Part shown: positions 15,748 to 27,255 of the stretch, piece by piece | Position numbering within the stretch: position 1 is the stretch's first letter | How the letters are laid out: the number at the start of each line of letters is the position of its first letter | DNA from: Anisus vortex | Taxonomy: Eukaryota; Mollusca; Gastropoda; Planorbidae | DNA length: 64,000 bases | Assembly: GCA_949126835.1 (NCBI GenBank) | Contig: OX421497.1 | Span: forward strand, 47,113,715 to 47,177,714 | Direction: 5' to 3' | Position numbers and translations under genes: made by a program | The notes under the pieces: model-generated | What the model was told of the DNA's origin: nothing | The model's input: only the letters and a program-made list of their open reading frames with translations | The model's database searches: none

Positions 15748-16624
15748 AATGTCAGATACATATTCAGTCAATTCTGAGTGTGGGTGACCTCTTTATCTTT
15801 TTTATGCTTTAAAACAGCTTTCGTAAGCGATAAAATCTGTTCACAAGTGTAACTCGAGTGAATGCCTAGCAGTTGAGAAAAGCAGATGACTTTTCTAAGC
15901 AGCTTCCTTACATATTTTTTTCCGCCCATTTTTTTAATGTTTAAAATTTAACTTGCTACATTTCAAAATCGCCAATATCCCTCCACTTAAAAAAAGATAT
16001 AGATCTACATTTAAGAAGGTTGTAGTAAGATCAAACCAGTTAGGCTTGATGTGATATGAAAAAAAGTTAGTCCATCAATTTGAAAGTCTTGCCTTTGATT
16101 AGGAAACTCCTCTTAGAGTGCTTCGATGTTCTACTGAAAAAGCCCAACTATAATCTATCTTATTATATGCCTTAATATAGGGATGTACATGTAGGCCTAG
16201 TTAAATGTTTTGTAGGCCTAATTGATTTAATGGCAAATATGTCCAGTTTTAATGCAAATCCATTTTAGTGGTCCTTGTAAATGCAAACTCACTGTCATTC
16301 AGAAACATCGGCTTCAACTTCAGAACAACTCCTCATTCAGAACAAGAAAATGTTTTTTATCAATAAAAAACACCTCTTGGAAGTCTCTCGCGTGCCAGTG
16401 AAAATTGCTCTGAGTGCCAAGTTTGGCACGCGTACCTTAGGTTGCTGATCCCTGGGCTAGAGTATAATACTAACTTCCATAAGTTTGTCTTTTAACTTTA
16501 GTCTTTAAAATGAACGATGATGATGTTATTATAATTTTTCATGTTCTAAAAGTTCCTATTTCTATGCCCGATTGCTTTTTTGAAGAAAAAAAAGTGTCAT
16601 TGCATATTTTAGGTTAATTATACA

Positions 16625-18535
16625 TGGGGTGTTCAGGTAGAGGTAGTACCTCCGACGGGGGGACATGTGGTGCTCGCAGAGCAGTTCGCCCGCCTTGGTC
16701 CTCACCTGTCACCCAGCTCTCACCTGTGGCTCCTCGTAGCTGTTAGCATGCAACAGCAGCCATACCCCGGGCAACGGCTTCCACTGGCCGGCTAAACCAG
16801 GTGAGGGTAGCCGCTGAGCTCAAACCCACGGTGATATAGGCCTAGGTCTTGCCTACCTGTGCATGCGAAGCCTGGACATCGGCGGACCCTGCGGAGGAGA
16901 TTGACCAGATCCAACGGAGGTGATGGCGACTACAGCAACTCAATGTGGAGCGCGTAGAGCAAGGTGAGGCACGTAGTACATCTTGGTCATCCACTGCATC
17001 TGAGCCCATCGCCGGTCGTCTAGACTTGTTCTTGCCACTGGCAACTGGTGGACCCGGACGAGAAAGTGAGGTCGACGCTGCGCAACTCTTCTTCACTTTA
17101 AACAAACTAACATGCGCAAATCATTAGTCATCCATCATCGATCTGACCAAGGCCTTTGACTCAGTCAGCAGAGACGGCCTATGGAAAATCATGGCAAAGT
17201 TCGGCTGTCCTAGAAAGTTCATAGCCATGGTAAGGCAGTTTCACGACGGTATGCAGGCCCGTGTCCAGGACAACGGAGAGATGTCTGAACCCACAAATGG
17301 CGTCAAGCAGGGATGCGTTCTGGCTCCAACACTGTTTAGTCTAATGTTCACAGCCATGCTCAGTGATACATTTAGGGATGGACGTGAGGGTGTAGACATT
17401 AGGTACCGCACTGATGGCGGGCTGTTCAACCTTAGGAGACTCAAAGCAAAAACAAAGGTCAAGTCTGACACCATTCATGACTTAAAGTACTATTTGCCGA
17501 CGACTGTGCTCTCAATGCCGGTTCTGAAGCTGATCTGAAACACAGTGTTGAAAAATTTTCCAGTGCATGCTCAAACTTTGGACTTACCATCAGCACTAAG
17601 AAGACAGAAGTCATGTACCAACCAGCCCCCGGAAAGCCCTACGTAGAGCCAAACATCAGTATCAATGGTGAAAAAATCAACACAGCTAACCGCTTTACGT
17701 ACTTCGGTAGTACACTGTCTCAGGGTGTTGTCATTGATGATGAAGTAAACCTCCGTATCTCAAAAGCCAATGCAACCTTTGGAAGTCTGCATAAAAACGT
17801 CTGGAACAGATGGGGCATTAGCACCCAAACCAAAATAAAAGTTTACAGAGCAGTCGTGATCCCTACTTTACTATATGCATGTGAGACTTGGACTGTCTCA
17901 TGTGAGACTTGGACTATATGCATGTGAGACTTGGACTGTTTACAAACGACATGCTAAGCTCCTGAATCACTTCCACACAAATCCTAAATATCAAATGGCA
18001 GGGCAAAATTCCAGACTTTGAGGTACTTGCCAGGGCAGGACTCCCAAGCATCCACACAAGTCTGATGCAGTCTCAACTTCGTTGGGCAGGGCATGTTATA
18101 CGCATGCCAGACTGCCGTCTTCCAAAGATGCTCTTCTATGGCTAAAAAACGGTCAGTGAGCTCGTGAAGGTCCAAAAAAGCGCTATAAAGACACTCTCAA
18201 GGCATCACTCAAAGCGTTCTCAATTAAAGACGACTCCTGGGAGGTTACAGCCAAAGACCGTGCCTCATGGCGCTCAGCAGTCCATAAAGGAGCAGCTTTT
18301 TGCGAAGAGCAAAAACAGAGATCAGCTGAGTCCAAGAGGCAAGCCAGGAAAGATCGTGCCCTAGAGCTCACTGCCGACGTTCCGACCTTCCCCTGTACGG
18401 TTTGCAGTCGTACCTTCCGAGCAAGGATAGGCCTCACTAGCCACATGAAAACCCATTGCACAGCCACACACCGAACTTCATAGGACGACAAAAAATGGTC
18501 ATCGTCGAACACGACGGACGAACAACACATAATGT
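16625..18535 (+). pseudogene. Decayed LINE with RT and C-terminal C2H2 zinc finger
   Basis: A GC-rich block in AT-rich surroundings. From 17130 the plus strand encodes LTKAFDSVSRDGLW, MVRQFHDGMQARVQDNGE and GVKQGCVLAPTLFSLMF (RT motifs A/B). A frameshift near 17480 precedes an FADD box and CALNAGSEADL. Then NRFTYFGSTLSQG, YRAVVIPTLLYACETWT, QLRWAGHVIRMPDCRLPKML and, near the end, CTVCSRTFRARIGLTSHMKTH, a C2H2 finger. Stops and frameshifts occur near 17925 and 18143. A short triplication (GTGAGACTTGGACT) lies at 17880-17937. About 16625-17100 is probably remnant 5' sequence of the same element. Confidence 0.87.
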
Positions 18536-18539
18536 AGGC

Positions 18540-19798
18540 CTACTATAAAGAGCCTACTTATAGCTAGCTATACACTATATAGCCTATGCACTATAGATAA
18601 TATTAACAGAACACGAATTAATTTTGTCTGACCCCCTCCCTTTCCAAATCCCCTGCAAGCAAGTGCAAGTATATATAGGGCCTATATGCTACTAATAAAA
18701 TAGGCCTACGTGAGCACGAGTTAATCTATATTTTAATATAGCATAAGCCTATATATTTCTATAGGCCTATATTTTAATATATTTATAATTTTTTATGCAA
18801 AAAAAATGGCTTTGCAGTTATTAATTTGAATAGGAGTTAATTTGTCTAAATCACTGCAAACAGTTATAAACCCCAAATGAGCCTAGCCTGGAGACAAAAT
18901 CGATTACCGTATACAGCGCTTGATTAATTTAATTTATGCGATCTATTTTAGACGTTTTACCTCATACCTCAACCCAGACTCAGTGTCGCAGTATCGAGTA
19001 TCTAACGGGCCGAATAAATTATGAAAAACTCGTACAAGAGTGTGTAAGCAAACATTAAAACAATTGTTACCATCCCAATATTTTAATGATCTATTATTTA
19101 TTGTTTTGACAATAAAATTGAAGAAAGAATAGTTAAATATATCTATTTTGATAAATCATTCGATCCCATGCTCACTGTAAATAAATTGACAAAATTGTAA
19201 TTTATGCGGAAAACAATACTTACTCCCTTTCGTAATTATGGATGCAAATTACATGCAACATAGTTACTTGAGCCAAGCTGTGGCTGACGGAATATAATTA
19301 CCCCGTAAACGATTTTGGTTTTTCTTTGTGGTTTATAAGATATAATACTATCATATACATTATTAGTTTTCTTACACTATATCGTGAGTTTTTTTTCTTC
19401 ATAATTTCACTCAGCATTTGTAATTTATTTGTATGTTCATGTTGATATCGTCTGCTAGTCATAAAAAAAAAAAAGATATTTTATGACAGAAATAGAATGT
19501 GAAATGAAGAACATCATTGAACATGATTATGATTTTTTAAATTCATTTATTAATCTTGTTATTAACTTATTAAATATACAATTCTGACAGTACTTTGGAG
19601 AGTAGGCCTACCTGGTTTAGGCCTACACTTCCATATTCAATAGTCAATATTTGTTATTTGTCGATTATTATATGTAGGAATGTAGGCTATAATCTAGTAA
19701 TTTACTAAAAGAATAGTAGTTTAGTTAAGTACTATATTAGTAGGGCCAGAGTCTCAGTAGGGCCTACAATAATAAAAAATAAATATTTGTAGCAAAAC
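18540..19798. other. AT-rich intergenic DNA rich in TAGGCCTA palindromes
   Basis: No supported gene. The sequence is AT-rich and punctuated by TAGGCCTA-type palindromes (for example near 18680, 18704, 18763 and 19605). Confidence 0.5.
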
Positions 19799-19799
19799 T

Positions 19800-19940
19800 A
19801 GCTTGGACCACGCTAAAATAGGCTAAACGTAGGACACAATAATAATATTCTCTACAGAAGGAACTTCTGTCTTCTGTAATTTATAGTTATAGAGATAGGC
19901 ATAGGATAGGGCTAAGATAAGAATAATAAGATAATAGTAG
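19800..19940 (+). mobile_element. Degraded LINE 3' end
   Basis: CTTGGACCACG, GTAGGACACAATAATAAT, CTACAGAAGGAAC and TCTGTAAT follow the order of the LINE end at 12180-12262, ending in a GATAAGA-like tail. Confidence 0.6.
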
Positions 19941-20285
19941 GTTATAGTGTAGGTAGTAGCCTACACTTGACCCTTGTATCTCCAATTTTGTGTTTAATTT
20001 AAGTAACATAGGCATAGGTTACATAGTCTAACTCATCAGTAGCCTATAACTCTATATCTTAAGTTATCAGTTAATAACTGATAATTTAACTTATAGCCTA
20101 TATTATAGGCTACGACTAGTAGCCTAACTTCTACTCTTGGATTGTTGGGCTTGTATTGGCACTGTTCACTATTGCTAAAATATAGATGGCCTAAATCAGT
20201 AAATGGTAACAAAAGATAAGATCAGATAAGGTTGTAATTAAAAAGATAACATCACAGTCAATTAGATGACAGCCTATTAAAAAAA

Positions 20286-20625
20286 GGGGCACGGTGGCCG
20301 AGTGGCAGCATATTAATATTAATCATGTTTGGCTGGCGTATTGAAGGTCCTGGGTTCCAATCCTGGTGAAAGCTAGGATTTTTTCCCAGGTCTGGAAGGT
20401 GTCCCTGAGTCTATTATGCCTAGCTCTGATGAGTACATGCCATTATGTTAGGGCAAAGTAAAGTAGGTTGGGCATTATGCTAGCTACACAATTTCCTAGC
20501 TTGCCATGGCCACAGTCTAACTACACAATTTCCTAGCTTGCCATGGCCATAGAAACTAGTGAATGCTGCTTCACCGACCCATGGATCAATTCGGTCGGAC
20601 AGGATCACTACTACGTACTATTCAA
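20286..20625 (+). mobile_element. SINE family 2, plus orientation
   Basis: The head GGGCACGGTGGCCGAGTGGC and the B-box GGTCCTGGGTTCCAATCC are clear, then the standard body to CAATTCGGTCGGACAG. A partial 38-bp duplication (CACAATTTCCTAGCTTGCCA) lies at about 20487-20550. It sits just upstream of the single-exon gene. Confidence 0.8.
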
Positions 20626-20874
20626 ATTAAGCTGGTTATTACCGGGTACTGTACTATTACTATACTTAAGAACTATAATTCTGTCTGCTCCATAAACCAA
20701 CTGTCATAAACAATATATTCTGTGAAGCAAAAATTTCAGTTGAAAAAATATTAATCAAGATGTAGGCCTTCTTTTAACTATTATAGGTTACAGTCACTAG
20801 GCCTACACCAATCCGTCAATATGCATACATTGCTCATAATTTTTTTATTATTTATTTTTTTTATATTCTTTTAG

Positions 20875-20988
20875 GGCCTATCAAGATTATAGGATGTCAT
20901 TAACAAATGCTGTAGAAACAAAAACTGGTTGAAAGATGAGGGCTACATTAATTATAAACTATGTCCTTGTTTAGTGATAAGCTTCAGT
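20875..20988 (+). other. 5'UTR part of the coding exon of the 1022-aa gene
   Basis: TATATTCTTTTAG ending at 20874 is a plausible splice acceptor. An in-frame TAG (20890-20892) and no earlier ATG place the start at 20989, whose context is AGTATGG (A at -3, G at +4). A non-coding upstream exon is therefore likely. Confidence 0.5.
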
Positions 20989-23900
20989 ATGGAGGTGAAT
21001 ATTCACTCATCAAGCGATAGTACTCTCACTGCTCAGAATGTTGCCACTGCATTACAGAGCAGCATTTTGCAGCTACCCCAGCCTCCTGGCGGTGTTATGC
21101 CATTGAACTCTGCAACAGGGCCAGTTTGCCTTTTTCCTGTTTCAGTGATCAGCCAACCACAGATTCCACCTCTCCAAAGTCAGACGGAACCAATTCTTCT
21201 CCTCCCGGCATCAGCCCTGTCCCTGGCACAAACATTGAGCAACAATGCCTCGTTGCTTAATACCAAGCTCACTTCAGCATCACCTCTGCAACAGCAGCTG
21301 CTGTTCAATAATGTCATGATAAAACCCCCAGCTCCATCTATTCAGATTGCTCAAACTCATATTCAACAGGAGGCCACTGGTCAGTCTATCATTGTGCTAC
21401 CGTTAGGAACAAATGAAAATCTGTGCCAGGCAACTGACAGGGCATTGCCAGAGAAAAAGTCATGTGAGAATAAATCTATTCATGCAGATTCTACTGACCC
21501 CAATCCTCTAGACAAATGGTTACCTCAACGAACTAGCAGAAGAAAAAGTACCAAAATATCAGAGATCTGTTCTATGAGAGAAAATATTTCTTCAGCCACT
21601 CAAAAGAAATTGACTCCAAGCATAACAACTCAGTCAACTTCTCAGGCACCCTTTGCATCAGATAATAACAGGATGCAGTCTGAAACAATGGGTGGCAGCA
21701 TAAACAATTCTGATATTTCTCAGATCATATCAAGTTTGCCTCCAGGATGGCAAGTCATTGGCCTGACAGGCTTGGACCAAGTAGCTACCAACCTTCCTGT
21801 GCCATCTTTCAGTGATTGCTGTCCCTTATCTCAACCTAGTCAATTCATAAATGGAGGACAAGCTTTGAAAGCTTCTACCCTCCAACCAAGTTTAGTCTGT
21901 GTAAATTTAAACAATGTTTCCCAGCCTGTTGCATCAAAAGCCTTTGATAATTCTGCAGTGAACGAACTCACATGTTCTGTGAAATTGGATGATATTCCTT
22001 GTACTCATGTCATTTCAATAAAAACTGAACGAATTGAGGATGAGAAAGCAAAGCCAGATAGCACTTCTGATGACCAGTCTATAAGGAGATCCAGGGAAAA
22101 ATTGTCAGTCACTAGGAAATTGCGTGGGAGTGTAAGTGTAAGAGAATTCCAGACAGAAAAGTCTGGCAAGACAGTAAAAAAATGTAATTCAGAAACAGCA
22201 GGCAGTGCGGTGCTTGCTGTCTCAGAAAGTCTGGATTCTAAATCTACAGTTGTTGATGAGCAGTGGAAGATAGTTGGAGTTACTTCTATACCGCACACCA
22301 CATTTAATGACCTAACAACAATAAATAATGCTGCAAGTAACACTGCCACTGTTACAAGCTCTTCATCTGACTCTAGTCAAAACTTAGGCACAGATGACTC
22401 ATCAGATACAATTATACTTAAAATACCAATTTGTCCATCATCTACATCTAAGGGGAAGAGGAAAAGGAATAAACCAGGAGCCAAGCTAAATCACTTGCCT
22501 GTATCCATTTCATCGTCTAAGCCTGTGAATGAATCTAAGAATGATTCTGGCAACACAGATTTGTCTCAGGTTAATAAATCTGAAGATATGAAGTGGACAA
22601 TTGTTGGGCTAACCCAGGCACCTTTTTCACAAACAGAAACATCTACAGCCATTAATCAGATCTTACACAATAGTCCACCATTCCAAGCAGGATTGGCTGC
22701 CCCTGGCCCACTGACAAGCAATAGCGCAGAGAATACTCAAAACAATCATCTCTTTAATCTTGTATCAACTCTGCCCTCAACTAATCAGCTTGTGATTCAG
22801 TCAACTGTGAAAACTCAAAATGGTCCACCAGTGCAGCAAGATGCACAGCCAAAAGCTGCAGATGTTTCAGCAGAAGCACACATAAATGACCAGACTGGAA
22901 CAAGCCCTGACAAGAGTGAATGGAAGGTTGTTGGCGTGACCCCATTGGGACTTCCAACAGCTCCAGTCAACCCTTTCACTCAAGTGAGTCCATTTCAAAA
23001 TCTCTCTTCCATTCTTCCAGTGCCATTACTTATTCCTACAGCAACTAGTTTATCATTACCATTCATCAGAGACAACTCATCTCAATCTGTTTGCAGAGGC
23101 CTATCCTCCACCACTTTATCAACAGTCACATCCCAGGTGACATCTCCAGCAATGAGCTCTATGGTGGGTCTTGCAGGGACTTTAGCCAGCACTCCAGTCA
23201 TTCTCCCATCACCAGTGACAACTTGTTTTAACCAGTTCTCTACTTCAGATATTGAAACTCTTCAAGCACTCAGGTATCAACACAGCCTCGAGAACCTTTT
23301 ACAGAGTAATGCAGAGAAGCTGCAACATCCTATAAACTTGCTTACAAATGATTCAACCAACTGGACTATGGGAATGTTGAATGGTCAAGTTTCACTACTA
23401 AATACTGATCAGCTTAATGCACAAGACTTATCTGTCAACTCATTTACCTCTATGACAAAACTAAAAGAGAAACTCGCTGAGAGTAGTGCAAGAAATTCCA
23501 CTGTAAAACATAACTTGGCATCCAAGTTCAAAGGCTCGGACACAGAGCTAAAATTATACAAAAGTAAAAGTCTTGGGAAATTTCATGAATCAGAGCATAT
23601 CAAGAAAAATACTGTATCAAGTCTCTTGCGTATGAAACGCATGCAGAAAGGGCGGCCGGAAAGTTGTCAGGGTCCCATTATTTACACGGATGTCCAGGAT
23701 AAACCTGATGTGTCTAGGTCTAAAATGAGATCACTTAGATCTTATGCTGGTAACTGTGGTCTGTTCAGTAGAGGCAAGGAACACAGTGAAAAGATAAGAC
23801 TACGCAGTGGAGCCCAGGCTAGTCAGTTCACAGACGATGGACAGGTGGAAGAAAGGTATTTGGGGGACCAGAATTCTAATTCAGGAAGTGAACACTGCAG

Positions 23901-24057
23901 TCTGTCTCAGCCAGAGGAACAAAAGCAACCAGAAGTTTCCGCAGTAAAAGTGGAAACGCATTCGGCTGCAAGAAAAAGAAAATTGAAGGTACCAAGGAGA
24001 ATGGTTGCTGCAGATACTGACTACCATCCATTTGATACTTCTTCAGATAGTAATTGA
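20989..24057 (+). CDS. Uncharacterised 1022-aa S/T/Q-rich protein with four WxIVGVT motifs
   Basis: One uninterrupted exon of 1022 codons. Composition is low-complexity: Ser, Thr, Gln, Asn and Pro. Four copies of a short motif stand out, W-(K/Q/T)-(I/V)-(V/I)-G-(V/L)-T, with Trp at residues 254, 426, 536 and 645, three of them preceded by acidic/polar residues (DEQ, EDMK, DKSE). Basic clusters look like nuclear localisation signals: SKGKRKRNKPG near residue 487 and RKRKLKVPRR near 995. A third basic patch, RTSRRKSTK, lies near 183. The C-terminus is acidic and serine-rich. I see no catalytic domain, zinc finger or membrane segment and do not recognise the family. A nuclear, largely disordered scaffold or transcription cofactor is inference. 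The ATG at 20989 has a strong Kozak context. The open frame extends to 20893 but without an ATG. Confidence 0.85.
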   Translation: MEVNIHSSSDSTLTAQNVATALQSSILQLPQPPGGVMPLNSATGPVCLFPVSVISQPQIPPLQSQTEPILLLPASALSLAQTLSNNASLLNTKLTSASPLQQQLLFNNVMIKPPAPSIQIAQTHIQQEATGQSIIVLPLGTNENLCQATDRALPEKKSCENKSIHADSTDPNPLDKWLPQRTSRRKSTKISEICSMRENISSATQKKLTPSITTQSTSQAPFASDNNRMQSETMGGSINNSDISQIISSLPPGWQVIGLTGLDQVATNLPVPSFSDCCPLSQPSQFINGGQALKASTLQPSLVCVNLNNVSQPVASKAFDNSAVNELTCSVKLDDIPCTHVISIKTERIEDEKAKPDSTSDDQSIRRSREKLSVTRKLRGSVSVREFQTEKSGKTVKKCNSETAGSAVLAVSESLDSKSTVVDEQWKIVGVTSIPHTTFNDLTTINNAASNTATVTSSSSDSSQNLGTDDSSDTIILKIPICPSSTSKGKRKRNKPGAKLNHLPVSISSSKPVNESKNDSGNTDLSQVNKSEDMKWTIVGLTQAPFSQTETSTAINQILHNSPPFQAGLAAPGPLTSNSAENTQNNHLFNLVSTLPSTNQLVIQSTVKTQNGPPVQQDAQPKAADVSAEAHINDQTGTSPDKSEWKVVGVTPLGLPTAPVNPFTQVSPFQNLSSILPVPLLIPTATSLSLPFIRDNSSQSVCRGLSSTTLSTVTSQVTSPAMSSMVGLAGTLASTPVILPSPVTTCFNQFSTSDIETLQALRYQHSLENLLQSNAEKLQHPINLLTNDSTNWTMGMLNGQVSLLNTDQLNAQDLSVNSFTSMTKLKEKLAESSARNSTVKHNLASKFKGSDTELKLYKSKSLGKFHESEHIKKNTVSSLLRMKRMQKGRPESCQGPIIYTDVQDKPDVSRSKMRSLRSYAGNCGLFSRGKEHSEKIRLRSGAQASQFTDDGQVEERYLGDQNSNSGSEHCSLSQPEEQKQPEVSAVKVETHSAARKRKLKVPRRMVAADTDYHPFDTSSDSN

Positions 24058-24426
24058 CTTTTTTGAATGACTGCTATTAGAAGGGTATTAAACTGAATTA
24101 GAATATTGTGATAAGAAATCAGTCTGTGATTTTCGAAAAAACAAATCCAACAACAACAACATTCAGACTGTAATGAATTAGAAATTATTTTTTTTTAAAT
24201 TTATGAATGGTAAAAGTGTAAAAATAAGAATAGTTTTTTTAATTACATTTTTTTTTATTTATAACATTCTGTGATTGTCTTGCAATTGTATTTATTTTTT
24301 TTTAGTTGTAAGACCTATCCTTTTTTTATATGAAGAATTTTGTATTATTCTTTAATGAGTAAGATAAAGACTAAGAAATAATGTAAAGAAAAAAGAACAA
24401 AACTTCAATCAATCAATGGACAAATA
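24058..24426 (+). other. Probable 3'UTR start of the 1022-aa gene
   Basis: AT-rich with T-runs. No AATAAA close to the stop; later candidates occur near 24583 and 26742, so the 3'UTR may be long and include a SINE. Confidence 0.4.
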
Positions 24427-24586
24427 AGGCCGACTGGTCCTGCGGTTAGTTTACCGGACTGTCAACCGAGACGTCGTGGGTTCTATCCCTATTGTCGACC
24501 GATCCCTGCCACCCTGCTGGAGTTTTGGGCCTAGTGGACGTAATAATCTTCTATCTAGAAGGAACGTCTGTAAAACTTATAAGAAT
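24427..24586 (+). mobile_element. SINE family 1, full length
   Basis: tRNA-like head GGCCGACTGGTCCTGCGGTT with B-box GTGGGTTCTATCCC, then the body CGACCGATCCCTGCCACCC, GGAGTTTTGGGCCTAGTGGA and the tail TAATAATCTTCTATCTAGAA GGAACGTCTGTAA. The tail contains the inverted repeat CTTCTATCTAGAAG and closely matches the 3' end of the LINE at 12205-12245. Confidence 0.85.
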
Positions 24587-24990
24587 AAACTAGTGTACAT
24601 AGAAGTGACATTTTAGCATTTTGTTTGACATCTAGTCTATAAAATGTTTATATTTTTTAAACATTTGTATTTAAATTATCTTTTTTTTTCACAAGTTTGT
24701 GTTAAATATTGTTGATTGCAATGGTCCAAATTGTATAGATATGCTCTTTTGGTCAAGGAGAAATAGTGCCATTGTCCACAACCTCACCCTTTAAAATGTT
24801 GAGTTTTTCTGTTAGCTATCTCTGTTGTTGTTTTTAAAATTTAGACCAACCCACTCACATTTGACCAAGCTTGATGACTATGGTTATACAAATCTCTTCT
24901 ATGATAGATTATCATATTGCTTTAGAGTTGAGAGTTTTCTTTTTTTTTGTATTTGTTGTTGACACCTCACCAGTTTCCTGTACCAACTGT

Positions 24991-25100
24991 ACTTTCCTTA
25001 TCCCTCATGCGAGAACAAATGCATATAAGTACTAATTCTTCCCGAGTGGCATCCGGGCATGGAATGGTATGCCTGAACAAACCAGGTAAACCAGTAACTT
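24991..25100 (+). mobile_element. LINE fragment (RT C-terminal region)
   Basis: CTTTCCTTATCCCTCATGCG through GAGTGGCATCCGGGCATGGA to AACAAACCAGG matches 12034-12145 of the LINE at about 90% by eye. It encodes the FFPSGIRAWNG region. Confidence 0.8.
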
Positions 25101-26990
25101 GTCTGTGTAGGATATTTACCACTTTTACTAGAGTAGAGCTATTACAATTTTATTTTATGAAGCAGTTTAGTATGTTGCTTACTATATTGTATATCAAACA
25201 AAAGCTCTTTTACATTGAAACTGCTTTCTTTCATAATGTACTTATTAGAGCAATATTAAATATTTCTAATTTTAATCTTGGGTGATTATTTTTTTTATAT
25301 ATTTTTATTTTAATAACTTTTGGGGTAATGTTTGCTCTTTCATCTTGAGTATTGTATTTATTATGTTTTTTTAAAATATATTTTCAATAATTATAATTGG
25401 TAATGAATATAATATAGTATAGAATATAATAATAGTATATACATTTCTTGGGTAATGTATACTTATGGACAACGTGGATGTTATGTACCTGGCACCTTCT
25501 ATTCATGTGCATGTGTTACAGATTGAAAGCAACAAAGGCTACCATTCCTTTGCAAATGCTGATTTGATCTAAGGCTCTTATTACTTCAATTCTATACACA
25601 CACGTAGTCATAGATAAACGTTATTTCTTTAAACAATAGTGGGTTGCATCCCTTGCGTTTATTTTACAGAGGAATTCTCATGTTGAAATGAAGACTTTGT
25701 ATGGTAAAAAAATGGATTGTAACCCATTCAAATGATCATGATACAACTACCATGGTAATTGACTATGTCAGAGTCCTATAAAGCACTTTAGTTGAACCAT
25801 CACTTCTGTCATCTTATGTAACCTCTTGGATTTTAGTGTAATACTGGTTTGTTTATAAATTGTCTACATATTTTTGCTGTATGCATTTTATTTTTATTAT
25901 GAAATGTTATAATAATGAAAAAAAAATGACCACTTCGAATATCAATCATTGCTTTAAATTGTCCATTGTACACTATTATATATTCTTTTACCAGCATATT
26001 TATATATTTTCTGGAACTTAAAAAAGCTTTGTGCAAAAGAGTGACAGGTTGGCCTGCTTCTTTTACAAGGAGACATGTTGAGTCCTTTAGCCTTAGTTAT
26101 CAGCAGCTGCTGTTAGGAGCTTTGTCCTGGACAGGGCCTGGTGGAGACATGCAAGCTCAGCCAGTTGACTATATTACTAGCCAGTGATAAAAGGGCAATA
26201 ACGATGTTTGTGACAACCGTGACAGTGACAGAGTAAGGTGTTAAAGGATACAACCTTGGCTGTCACAACAACCAAAGACACATGAAAACCCAGTCACATG
26301 ACATTAAAGATTGACCACTTCAACATCAAACTGATTGTTACAGAGTTGATAGTCCATCCCTAGAAATCAAAAGTAAAAAAATCAACTTATGAAAATCATC
26401 TTGCCCCATTAGGTTTTTGTTTTATCCTACAAGCTCTCTAGTGTCTAGAGTTGATCAACACATTGCTGGAAGTGTTAACAATGAATCCGCAAAAAAAACT
26501 ACATACAGTACATGTAGAACTGATACAAAATTTTAAGTTGAAACAATTTCATTCTTGAAAGGAATTACTGTACCAGTATTTGATCATCTTTAAAAAAAAA
26601 ATTATTTTTTACATTTTGTGTTAAAATGTTTCTTAACTGCTTTACATAAAAAAGCTACACTAAGTAATGTTTTAATTAAAAAAAAATTTTTGTGCATTTA
26701 TTTATTTTTTATTATCTGATAGACATTTTTTTGTGTACAATAAAAAATCCACCATTTTCTGTTTTAATTAATTAATTTCCTGTGATTATTTCATTGATTC
26801 TTTTCAAGTTTGTATAGTTTGTGTGTAATTAATTTCACATTTGTTTACATGTTCTTTTTTTTTTATCACTTACTAAGTCAATTCCTGATGCAACTATTTT
26901 TTTTATAAAGTTTTCAAATTTATAAACAAAGTGAAAAATCTTTTTCTTTTAATTTATTTTTTTCTAGCTTAAAAGAGACATTTTTTTGGT
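25101..26990. other. AT-rich intergenic/3'UTR DNA
   Basis: No supported gene. A less AT-rich stretch at about 26040-26185 has an open plus frame but no recognisable motif or splice context, so I do not call an exon. Confidence 0.4.
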
Positions 26991-26994
26991 CAAT

Positions 26995-27255
26995 AAAAGA
27001 CAGCGCCTTCGGTCGGCATATCAAAGGTCCTGGGTTTAAATCCTGGTGAAGGCTAGCACTTGTTCCCAGGTCTGGAGAGGGTGTCTCTGAGTCTACCCAG
27101 CTCTGATGGGTGCCCGACTTTAGTTGGGGTAAATTAAACGTGACTGGGCGTTGTGCTGGCCACACAATCCCCAAGTATGCCATGGCCACAAAAACTGATG
27201 AACGCTGCTTCACTGGCCCTATGGATCAATTTGGTCCGACATTAATACTTTACTT
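26995..27255 (+). mobile_element. SINE family 2, 5'-truncated
   Basis: Begins near the B-box (GGTCCTGGGTTTAAATCCTG) and keeps the whole body to CAATTTGGTCCGAC plus an ATACTTTACTTTTA tail. The A-box end is replaced by unrelated sequence. Confidence 0.8.

Larger units (their letters stand above)
12666..16454. mobile_element. 3.8-kb hAT-ended composite element with perfect 8-bp TSD
   Basis: The left end is CAGAGGTCGGTATAACCTTT; the right end, complemented, is CAGGGATCAGCAACCTAAGG. The flanking octamers 12658-12665 and 16455-16462 are both ggctagag. Subterminal GTGCCAAACT/GTGTGCCAA-type motifs match the 203-bp MITE at 3502. No transposase is visible. The interior holds LINE fragments (13233-13915 and 14343-15370), a SINE head and a second MITE (15433-15747), which look like later nested insertions. 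Confidence 0.8.

Noticed and set aside
26040..26187. Possible extra exon with higher GC content
   Set aside because: No clear acceptor/donor pair or recognisable peptide; could equally be 3'UTR of the 1022-aa gene.
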